A DNA stretch of 64,000 nt, taken from assembly GCA_028287745.1 (NCBI GenBank), contig JAQBPB010000035.1, positions 1 to 64,000 on the forward strand, given 5' to 3'. Shown here in pieces: positions 8,800-16,108 of this stretch. Positions within the stretch are counted from its first letter, which is position 1. Every line of letters starts with the position of its first letter. This DNA is from Chloroflexota bacterium. GTDB lineage: Bacteria > Chloroflexota > Chloroflexia > Chloroheliales > Chloroheliaceae. The notes under the pieces were generated by a model. It ran no database searches. It was not told the origin of the DNA and saw nothing but the letters and a program-made list of their open reading frames with translations. Position numbers and translations under genes: made by a program.

Positions 8800-9798
8800 A
8801 TGGCCGACACCAGCCAGGAACGCCAGGCTAAACAAGACCAGATCCCGGCGCAAGCCCAGGGGCAACCTACCCCTGCCCCCATCCCTGCCCCTGCCCCGGC
8901 CCCGGCGGATACTACAAACCGCCGGGCCGAAGCACGCCGCCGGCACGATGCTTCTAATCCCCTGGATAAAGCTCGCCCCCACCGTTTGTTGGCGGTGGTT
9001 AAAAAGGAAGCCAGTTTTATCCCCACCAAAGAGCCTTCCACTATCGTCCATGTCTGGCCGCACCTGTTGATGATCGAGTTTTTATGCGCCATCGTTTTTA
9101 CGGTAACGCTTTTCATCACTTCGGCCTTTATCAACGCACCCCTGGAAGACCTGGCTAACCCGGAAAAGACGCCTAACCCGTCCAAAGCTCCCTGGTACTT
9201 CTTGAACCTGCAAGAACTGCTGCTGCACATGGATGGCGGTCTGGCCGGGGTAATTGTCCCGACAGTCGTCTTGCTTATGATCGCCCTGGTGCCGTACTTT
9301 GACCTGGGACCGGGCCAGATGGGCCGCTGGTTTACCAGCGAACGCGGCAAGGCGGTTGTCATTTTCAGTTCGATCTATACCTCATTCTGGCTTTTCTTCT
9401 TGATCGCCCTGGACGTTTTCTTTCCGGTCAAGACGATGATGAAAAGCCTGTTCCCGGACGAACAGGGCCGGGGCCTTTTGACCCAGATTAAAATCCCGAT
9501 CCCTGGCGGTGACCCAACTTACGAACCTACCCCGGCCGGGATGTTGAACGTTTCCATAACTCCGGTAGACATTATCATGTCGAACTGGATTATCCCTATC
9601 TCTGTAATTATAGTCCTGTCCGGCTTGCTGGTCGTTCTTGTTAAGAAACGCTTTGGGGCAGACCGGCGCGATATTTTCCAGGCTCTTTTCACCGGCTTTG
9701 TAGTGTCATTTGCGATCACTACAGTAGTCGGGACCGCTCTGCGCGGTTACGGCCAGGAGTTTGACTGGTTATGGTGGGCCTTCAAGCGTCCTTTGTAA
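8800..9798 (+). CDS. Cytochrome b subunit IV-like protein (C-terminal cytochrome b half)
   Basis: 332 aa. Residues 1-60 are a Pro/Ala/Gln-rich polar extension. Hydrophobic helices follow at about 88-110, 147-166, 187-208, 262-282 and 293-312, that is two more than the three of canonical subunit IV. The Qo-site PEWY motif is replaced by APWY (130-133) in NPSKAPWYFLNLQEL, a variant seen in low-potential menaquinol complexes. The C-terminus ending in RGYGQEFDWLWW resembles subunit IV proteins of other menaquinol reductases. AGAAGGAG precedes ATG 8800. A hairpin (about 8729-8756) lies in the 110-base gap after cytochrome b6 and may tune expression. Confidence 0.92.
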   Translation: MADTSQERQAKQDQIPAQAQGQPTPAPIPAPAPAPADTTNRRAEARRRHDASNPLDKARPHRLLAVVKKEASFIPTKEPSTIVHVWPHLLMIEFLCAIVFTVTLFITSAFINAPLEDLANPEKTPNPSKAPWYFLNLQELLLHMDGGLAGVIVPTVVLLMIALVPYFDLGPGQMGRWFTSERGKAVVIFSSIYTSFWLFFLIALDVFFPVKTMMKSLFPDEQGRGLLTQIKIPIPGGDPTYEPTPAGMLNVSITPVDIIMSNWIIPISVIIVLSGLLVVLVKKRFGADRRDIFQALFTGFVVSFAITTVVGTALRGYGQEFDWLWWAFKRPL

Positions 9799-9908
9799 TC
9801 TAGTCGTTGCTTGATTTATAGCCAAAACTTACAACCAAAACTGAATTCTAACACTTAGGATTAACCCCCGGTGCGATGGCCGCCGCCGGGTGGTCAGGAG
9901 CAATTACG

Positions 9909-10520
9909 ATGGCGATTATTTACAAGGACGGTAAACCGGTTGTAGTTCCCAGCTCGGAGCCGGGCCACGCACCCGTCCACGAACCGCATGACGAAATACC
10001 CCCGGCCGAGCAGGCGGGTGTCAGCCGCCGCCGGTTTATGCGAGTTGTCTTTCTGAATTCAATGGGCGTCTTTACCCTGGGCGCGGTTGGCACCTTCGTG
10101 GTAATGTTCTGGCCCAAAAAGGTCGGTAGCTTTGGTTCTACCATTAAAGTAGGCGATGTTTCCCAGTTCCCACCCGGTACGGTGACCCGTATCCCGGAAG
10201 GCCGGTTTTACCTGGTCCATACTCTCCCGGAACAGGGCGGCGGTCTGTTGGCGCTGTATTGGAAGTGCGTCCACCTGGGCTGTACGGTGCCCTGGCGCGA
10301 CGCCGAAGACGGTACTTATAGCGGCAAAACCTATAAGGGTATCTTCCGGTGTCCCTGCCATGGTTCCCAATATATTATTACCGGGCAGAACTTTGCCGGA
10401 CCGGCTCCTCGTCCGCTGGATACTATGCAAGTGACAGTTTCGGGCGGCCAGATTTCAGTTAATACCGGTAAGATCACCAAGCGCGAAGAGGCAAAACCGA
10501 GCGACCAGGTCAAGATTTAG
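9909..10520 (+). CDS. Rieske [2Fe-2S] protein of the b6f-like complex
   Basis: About 203 aa. A twin-arginine-like segment SRRRFMRVVF leads into one transmembrane anchor (about 40-58). Cluster ligands are in C120-V-H-L-G-C125 and C148-P-C-H151-G-S153, with a proline loop GPAPRPLD after box II. S153 in CHGSQY is the position that raises potential in high-potential Rieske proteins. An in-frame ATG at 9876 exists, but AGGAG at 9896-9900 correctly spaces the ATG at 9909, which also places the signal at the start. It carries electrons from quinol at the Qo site to the diheme cytochrome c encoded next. Confidence 0.95.
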   Translation: MAIIYKDGKPVVVPSSEPGHAPVHEPHDEIPPAEQAGVSRRRFMRVVFLNSMGVFTLGAVGTFVVMFWPKKVGSFGSTIKVGDVSQFPPGTVTRIPEGRFYLVHTLPEQGGGLLALYWKCVHLGCTVPWRDAEDGTYSGKTYKGIFRCPCHGSQYIITGQNFAGPAPRPLDTMQVTVSGGQISVNTGKITKREEAKPSDQVKI

Positions 10521-10583
10521 AAGACCGGCTGCTTGTAGGGTCTTAGCTAACCTCTGTAAATCACTTGAACAGAAGGGAAACCA

Positions 10584-11627
10584 ATGTCTACCCGAATGGT
10601 ACTGAGCATCGCTTTTGTACTCTTTGTCGTATTAGGTATGCTAGTGTACGTATTATTTGAGGGCCAGCGGGCAGATTACAATATTCTGACCAGCACCGAA
10701 GAATATACGCACGTTGGCGCACAACTTTTCGCCGCTAACTGCGCCCAATGTCACGGGCCTGAAGGTGAAGGCGCGATAGGACCAGCTTTGAACCGGTCGG
10801 AATGGCATGCCGGCGATAAAAACTATGACCAGAATGCCGTCTTTAACTTTATCCGTAATGTAGTTAAACGCGGGCAGCACAGCCCGCAGCCCGGTATCAC
10901 AATGCCTGCCTGGTCCAAAGACTTCGGTGGTCCTCTTAATGATGAAGAAATTGAAAGAATTATTGTATTCATTACCCAGGACGACTGGCACCAGCCGTTC
11001 CATTACACGGCTACTCCCAATTTTGTAGCCAACATTCCGCCTAACAGCGTCCAGAAGAAGCAATATCCTTCGACTACGGCGGAAGTACTGGCGGTTAAAA
11101 ACCCGGCCAAATACGGTGAGGCAAATCCTACAGCCGAGCAGAAAAAGGCTTTGTCCGATGATGCGGCGGCGGATGAAAAAGCTAACGGCCCGGCTTACCA
11201 GGAAGCTCAGCAAAACACCGAGAAATTGCGCGTGTTGTTAGGTAACGCTGACCCTGCCAAACCCGGCGAAAAGCTTAACGGGTTGAAACAATTGTTTCAG
11301 GTTAAGGGTTGTATAAATTGTCACGCCATTGGTAGTGTGGGCACGACGCTTGGACCGGCCCTGACCGAAGTCGGCAGCCGCCGCGATGCCCAGTGGCTCA
11401 ATGACTGGATTAAAAACCCGTCGCTGGTCAAGCCTGAAAACCGAGGGCCGAATGTTATGCCCTGGTTCAAAGGCAACAACCGGACTGAATTTTGGCCGAT
11501 GCAGCCAACCATCATGCCAACTATCCCTATGACCGACCAGGAGCGTCAGAGGATTGTAGACTACCTGGCTAATTTAAAGATTACCGATGTAGCTTTGCCG
11601 CAAGCAGGCCCGGCCACTGGTAACTAA
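10584..11627 (+). CDS. Membrane-anchored diheme cytochrome c
   Basis: 347 aa with an N-terminal transmembrane anchor (about 5-25) and two class I cytochrome c domains. Heme attachment sites are C53-A-Q-C56-H57 and C243-I-N-C246-H247. Candidate Met axial ligands lie in ITMPAW after the first heme and NVMPWF after the second. A polar, Ala/Glu/Lys-rich linker of about 70 residues separates the domains. Placed directly after the Rieske gene, it is the likely cytochrome c1/f substitute of this complex, passing electrons to a terminal oxidase that is not in the window. Confidence 0.93.
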   Translation: MSTRMVLSIAFVLFVVLGMLVYVLFEGQRADYNILTSTEEYTHVGAQLFAANCAQCHGPEGEGAIGPALNRSEWHAGDKNYDQNAVFNFIRNVVKRGQHSPQPGITMPAWSKDFGGPLNDEEIERIIVFITQDDWHQPFHYTATPNFVANIPPNSVQKKQYPSTTAEVLAVKNPAKYGEANPTAEQKKALSDDAAADEKANGPAYQEAQQNTEKLRVLLGNADPAKPGEKLNGLKQLFQVKGCINCHAIGSVGTTLGPALTEVGSRRDAQWLNDWIKNPSLVKPENRGPNVMPWFKGNNRTEFWPMQPTIMPTIPMTDQERQRIVDYLANLKITDVALPQAGPATGN

Positions 11628-11647
11628 AGGGAGGCTGAATACACGCG

Positions 11648-12727
11648 ATGGAGCAGCAAACAATTGTACCCCAAGACAAAATAACCAGCCAACCTGGGGA
11701 ACCTCAAACCAACACGGTCCGGTCTCGTCAGGGATGGCTGAGATTTGGGCGTTCTCCACTGGCAGTCCTGTTAATGGCCTTCGCTATTTCGATGGCTATG
11801 TGGGTCGTGGACTTCCAGCCGGTCAGCAGCGATACTAATAAACTGACCGTAGCCTATGAGCCGACCGCTACTGACGCCGATTTACTAAACTTAAATTCGC
11901 CGGTCTGGCAGGAAAACCGGACTAACACGCTCAGTAAAGAAATAGACGCCAGCGGCAACCTGACCAATAAAATCAGTACCACTATCATTCCATTGAGTGC
12001 CCAATACCTGGCCGCACCCCACGGCGGTAGTGTCCTGCAACTGCGAACCAGGGCCGTCTATAACGATAAAACCATGGCGGTATTGGTCCAATGGCAAGAC
12101 GAGACCAAGAACTTCATAAATGATGTGGCAAAGGGAACCTATAGCGACGCGGTCGCCCTGGAGTTCCCGGTCAAGCTGGTGGCGGGGCATCAACCTTTCC
12201 GCTGTATGGGCCAGTCGGATGCGGAAGTAGCCATCTGGCAGTGGAAAGCCGAGCGCGAAAGGGCGATTGCTGGTGACGCGACCCTGGTAACCAATGCCAA
12301 GGGCAGCGCCGTAAAACCTTACATGGGGCCCGGAATTGGTTTCCTGAAAGATACCAATGCCTATAACCCGGATAGTACCGCTTCTTATGATGAAGCGACC
12401 AAAACATGGTCGGTTATCTTCCGGCGGCCTATGACTACGAACGACGAAAAAGGCCGTACCGGCTCGCCGGGCCAGCTTGAGTCGCTCAATTTCACCCAGG
12501 GCACCGCGACTAATATCGCTTTCGCGGTCTGGGATGGCGGCGCCGGTGAAAGACTCAGTAAAAAAGCCGTTTCAACCTGGGTAGATTTTCTTTTCCAACC
12601 AGGCGACCTTACTACTCAAAACATGATTAACCTGGCGGCGGTTGGCGGCCTGGGTGTGTTGATGATAGTAGCGATAGCCCTGGCCTGGCGGTTCTTACCA
12701 AATCCTGAGCGGACGCGCCGGGAGTAG
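11648..12727 (+). CDS. Ethylbenzene-dehydrogenase-type heme-binding protein, membrane anchored
   Basis: 359 aa. N-terminal helix at about 35-55, an extracytoplasmic beta-rich domain, and a C-terminal helix at about 328-350. The middle region resembles the heme b subunit of ethylbenzene dehydrogenase and DMSO reductase type II enzymes (EB_dh, PF09459). In that family a Met and a Lys bind the heme; candidates here are the Met in PFRCMGQSD and a Lys in RLSKKAVSTW. No molybdenum subunit is nearby, so it is probably an accessory heme b protein of the bc complex. It starts 21 bases after the cytochrome c gene, and a terminator follows. Family call good, role inferred. Confidence 0.82.
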   Translation: MEQQTIVPQDKITSQPGEPQTNTVRSRQGWLRFGRSPLAVLLMAFAISMAMWVVDFQPVSSDTNKLTVAYEPTATDADLLNLNSPVWQENRTNTLSKEIDASGNLTNKISTTIIPLSAQYLAAPHGGSVLQLRTRAVYNDKTMAVLVQWQDETKNFINDVAKGTYSDAVALEFPVKLVAGHQPFRCMGQSDAEVAIWQWKAERERAIAGDATLVTNAKGSAVKPYMGPGIGFLKDTNAYNPDSTASYDEATKTWSVIFRRPMTTNDEKGRTGSPGQLESLNFTQGTATNIAFAVWDGGAGERLSKKAVSTWVDFLFQPGDLTTQNMINLAAVGGLGVLMIVAIALAWRFLPNPERTRRE

Positions 12728-12781
12728 TAAACTGGCCCCGGGGCCAAAGGGCTTTCTGGCAAGGAAAATATGTTATAACCT

Positions 12782-12818
12782 GGGGGGAAGCTAGACTGGT
12801 TTCTAGGTTCCCCCTTTT
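12782..12818 (+). terminator. Intrinsic terminator of the bc operon
   Basis: Arms GGGGGAAGCTAGA and TCTAGGTTCCCCC (one mismatch) followed by TTTTG. A short GC palindrome (TGGCCCCGGGGCCA) lies about 40 bases upstream. Confidence 0.75.
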
Positions 12819-12836
12819 GTTTAATAAGTAAAAACC

Positions 12837-13220
12837 ATGCCAAAACTAGTAAAACTTGCAGTTTCCATTTTTATCGGGGTTGACCTGTTTGTGCTGGGCT
12901 ATTTGGGACTGGCTCAATTGCGCTACCAGCTTTTTGGCACGAATCAAGTGCCCGGTATCGGCAGCGCCTTCGATATGGCAATCTTTCTATTTCCAGCCCT
13001 GGCTGGCTACGTGGCGGGCGACAGGCTCTATCACTTTCTAACTTTAAAAGAGCGCAAAGCCGCCTTACTAAAAAAAGCCTCGGAACTACCACCAGCCACT
13101 CCCGAACCTGACGCCGGGGAAGGCGAGTGGGAACTGGCCGCCGGGGCCAGCCACCTGATGCACGGCTCGGTCTGGGAAGACCGGGGCTGGGATGACGAGG
13201 CACGCAAAGGGGAGAAGTAA
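12837..13220 (+). CDS. Small two-helix membrane protein, unknown function
   Basis: 127 aa. Hydrophobic helices at about 5-25 and 44-62, then a charged cytoplasmic-looking tail rich in Pro, Glu and Asp. No recognised domain. The start lacks a clear ribosome binding site and follows closely on the bc operon terminator. Its stop codon directly abuts the TTG start of the downstream sensor kinase, so the two are probably translated together, and it may be an accessory sensor for that kinase (inference). Confidence 0.65.
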   Translation: MPKLVKLAVSIFIGVDLFVLGYLGLAQLRYQLFGTNQVPGIGSAFDMAIFLFPALAGYVAGDRLYHFLTLKERKAALLKKASELPPATPEPDAGEGEWELAAGASHLMHGSVWEDRGWDDEARKGEK

Positions 13221-15209
13221 TTGGCCTCTTTTACAACTCACCCCGAAATATGGGTGAACCTGAAACCGGCCCACCGGCTGACACCGGCCGGGTGGCGCAG
13301 CCGGTTGCCCACATCCCAAAACTTTAACAGCGCAATCCCGGAAGCCTCCCAACTGATTATCCCAAAATCCCTGGAGCGGGTTCTCTTTCTTTTGCGCTGG
13401 CTAGTTACTGGCCTGTCCCTGGCTATTCAGCTTTACGCCGCCGGTGGTTCGGGCGACATGGCAAATATTGCCAGGGCGCTCCAGTTTACAGCCCTGGCGG
13501 CGGTCTATAACAGCTTCTTTTTCGTCTTGCGCTACAATATTACCCGTCGCGAGCCGCGCATCTGGCTGGCGGTATTTGACGCGGCCGTGATAACGGTCCT
13601 CATCGGGTTCGGCGGCGGGATATACAGCCCTTTTATTTTTCTACTCTACCTTATTATAGTTGAAGCTTCCCTCCTGTTTACCCCCAGCGGTGTCCTGACC
13701 TATACGGCGGTTGTAGCTATGTTTTATGCCACTTTGACCATGCTTTTGCCGGGCCAGAAGTGGGATGAGTTGAATATAACCATCGTCCTGAGCGTGGTCC
13801 TGGGCATGTTTATCTGGGCCAGTATCTGCGGCGCGATTAACCACGCTTTCGAGCAGGAACGGGCATTGGTCCGGCGCGAAAAGGACCTGGCCGCAGAACT
13901 CAACCGGCAAGTGGTCGCGCTATCGGCGATTAACCGGCTTTCCGAACAGCTAAACGCCAGCCTCGACCTGGAAGAATTGATGCAGAGTACCGTCAAAGCT
14001 TTACCGGACGCCCTGGCGGTTGACGCCTGTGTGGCCTTCCTGGCCTCGCGGGCCGGGGCGCGGGGTTGGGACCTGGGGCCGGTCTGGTACGGTATTGACG
14101 AAGATTTCGAACCGCCCGCTGAAAATGATCTGGCCCTGGCAAGTCTTGCTCCCAACAAATTGCGGGTGGGTCCGCTGGTCGTGGACCGGGCTGACATAGA
14201 AACTTTGCTGGTAGACGGCACTATCTTGCGCTTTTCGGCCGGGCTGCTGGCTGAAAATGGCGAATTGGAAAGCCTACCTGCCCTGGCCGGTTCCGCCGGG
14301 CTGATGGTGCCGTTGAGCCTGGCTGAAGGTCATGGTGGGGCGCTGGTCGTATTGCGGCAGGATGGTCCGGTCTTTAATGAAAGCGACAAAGAAATCCTGG
14401 CCGCCCTGGCCCGCCAGTTGTCGCTACTGGCGAATAATGCCCGCCTTTACGAGCTGGAACGGCGCAACGTGGCCCGGCTGCAAGAACTGGAAGAGATGAA
14501 GAGCGATTTTCTTTCGACCGTTTCCCACGAACTACGCACGCCCCTGACTTCGATTAAAGCTTCCATTATCCTGATGCTGACCCAGCCCGACCAGCCGCGC
14601 AGCACCGCCCAGCGCCTCTTGCGCAATATTGACCGCAATACCGAGCGGCTCTCCTCCCTGGTCAATGACCTGCTGGATATGACAAAATTGCAAAATGGGC
14701 GCTTAAAGCTGGCCTGCCAGCCGGTAAACCTGGCCGACATTGCCGCCGATGTTACGGCTACCATGCGGCCCCTGACCGATAACAAAAGCCAGACTTTGAC
14801 AGTACAGGTCCAACCCGGTTTGCCCGCTGTTTATGCCGACCGCCGCCGGGTGGAGCAGGTGTTGAATAATTTACTTTCGAACGCCTACCGGTATACGCCC
14901 AAAAATGGCTCTATCCGGCTTGCCGTTGAGGTGCGGGAGCGCCAGGCGCTGGTTGCTATAACGGATAACGGGCCGGGTATTCCCCTTTCCGAGCAAGAAC
15001 TGGTCTTCGAGCGCTTTTACAGCGGGAACTCCGGCAAAGGCGGCACCGGACTGGGCCTGGCGATTGCTCGCTCGCTGGTGGAACTGCATAACGGCCTGCT
15101 CTGGGTAGAGAGCCAGCCCGGCAAGGGCAGTTCTTTTTACTTTACACTGCCCCTGGCTTCGACTGCTTCCATACCGCTTAAACTTAATCACTCAAGCATG
15201 GCGGTGTAA
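13221..15209 (+). CDS. Sensor histidine kinase with multi-helix N-terminus and GAF domain
   Basis: 662 aa. The N-terminal part (about 52-208) holds five or six membrane helices. A GAF-like domain follows (about 245-410), then HisKA with H436 in TVSHELRTPLTSIKA and an ATPase with NLLSNAYRYTP, DNGPGIP and GTGLGLA. The TTG start at 13221 has GGGGAG six bases upstream. The OmpR-type regulator starting 153 bases downstream, behind its own promoter, is the likely cognate partner. Confidence 0.92.
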   Translation: MASFTTHPEIWVNLKPAHRLTPAGWRSRLPTSQNFNSAIPEASQLIIPKSLERVLFLLRWLVTGLSLAIQLYAAGGSGDMANIARALQFTALAAVYNSFFFVLRYNITRREPRIWLAVFDAAVITVLIGFGGGIYSPFIFLLYLIIVEASLLFTPSGVLTYTAVVAMFYATLTMLLPGQKWDELNITIVLSVVLGMFIWASICGAINHAFEQERALVRREKDLAAELNRQVVALSAINRLSEQLNASLDLEELMQSTVKALPDALAVDACVAFLASRAGARGWDLGPVWYGIDEDFEPPAENDLALASLAPNKLRVGPLVVDRADIETLLVDGTILRFSAGLLAENGELESLPALAGSAGLMVPLSLAEGHGGALVVLRQDGPVFNESDKEILAALARQLSLLANNARLYELERRNVARLQELEEMKSDFLSTVSHELRTPLTSIKASIILMLTQPDQPRSTAQRLLRNIDRNTERLSSLVNDLLDMTKLQNGRLKLACQPVNLADIAADVTATMRPLTDNKSQTLTVQVQPGLPAVYADRRRVEQVLNNLLSNAYRYTPKNGSIRLAVEVRERQALVAITDNGPGIPLSEQELVFERFYSGNSGKGGTGLGLAIARSLVELHNGLLWVESQPGKGSSFYFTLPLASTASIPLKLNHSSMAV

Positions 15210-15255
15210 ATTAGCAAAATAGTTTTGCTGTGACAAATGATATTATCTAACCTAC

Positions 15256-15284
15256 TTCAAAAGATTTTAAATGTGGTGTATAAT
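15256..15284 (+). promoter_or_regulatory. Putative promoter of the response regulator / protease unit
   Basis: TTCAAA (15256-15261) and a perfect TATAAT (15279-15284) with a 17-base spacer, in an AT-rich gap between the kinase and regulator genes. The -35 is weak (4 of 6), suggesting activator dependence. Confidence 0.55.
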
Positions 15285-15361
15285 AATTTTTATCAAATAA
15301 TTAAAGCCGGTAGAAACAGCTAAAGGACTATCGCGTTGCAGCGGTAGAATTTATCATACAG

Positions 15362-16069
15362 ATGATTAGAATATTGGTGGCAGACGACGAGCCGGATGTC
15401 GTTGAAGTTATAGGCTTGGGACTGAATTTAAATTCACCGGACTGGGAAGTGTTAAGTGCCGAGGATGGCCCAACTGCCCTGGCGGCTTTTCGTAGCCATA
15501 ATCCGGACCTTTTAATTCTTGATATGCACATGCCCGGTATGACCGGGCTGGAGGTGTGCAAGCAGATTCGCTCTGAATCGGCAGAAATCCCGATCATTTT
15601 CCTGACAGTTAGAGATGAGGAAATTGAAAAAGTCCGGGGGTTGGAAGCCGGGGCGGATGACTACATTACCAAACCGTTTAGTCCTTTAGAGCTTACTGCC
15701 CGGATAAGAGCCTTGCTGCGCCGGACCAAACGCAATAAAGTCTCGCCCCGACCCCAGGGCTTTTCTTACCAGGACCTCACTATCGACTTTAATTCAAGAA
15801 GTGTTACCCTTAATAATGAAAATATCAGGCTGACCGCTATTGAATACAACCTTCTCTCTTTGCTGGCAAGCAACGCCGGGCAAGTTTTGCCTCACAGTTT
15901 CTTACTGACCAAAGTTTGGGGTCCTGAATACCGCAACGATTTTGATTATCTAAAAGTCCACGTTCGCCATTTGCGCGAAAAATTGAGCGATGACGCCCAG
16001 AATCCACGTTTTATATTTACGGAGCGCAGTAAAGGTTATCGTTTTGCCGGTGCCCCGGAACCTGAATAA
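15362..16069 (+). CDS. OmpR/PhoB-family response regulator
   Basis: 235 aa. Receiver domain with acidic pair D8-D9, phospho-acceptor D54 (LLILDMHMPGM) and the conserved Lys in YITKPFSP. The C-terminal winged helix (about 135-230) has the characteristic segment DYLKVHVRHLREKL. Sits between the sensor kinase and the secreted protease, so control of the protease is a reasonable guess. Confidence 0.94.
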   Translation: MIRILVADDEPDVVEVIGLGLNLNSPDWEVLSAEDGPTALAAFRSHNPDLLILDMHMPGMTGLEVCKQIRSESAEIPIIFLTVRDEEIEKVRGLEAGADDYITKPFSPLELTARIRALLRRTKRNKVSPRPQGFSYQDLTIDFNSRSVTLNNENIRLTAIEYNLLSLLASNAGQVLPHSFLLTKVWGPEYRNDFDYLKVHVRHLREKLSDDAQNPRFIFTERSKGYRFAGAPEPE

Positions 16070-16108
16070 AATCTTTTGAGTCTTTCCCAAAATGGAGCCA
16101 TATTTTTT

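Noticed and set aside
9876..9908. Earlier ATG for the Rieske gene.
   Set aside because: No RBS at that ATG; AGGAG at 9896-9900 serves ATG 9909 and the twin-arginine segment fits the later start.
11648..12727. Subunit of an ethylbenzene or DMSO reductase-type molybdoenzyme.
   Set aside because: No molybdopterin or Fe-S subunit nearby; gene is embedded at the end of the bc operon.
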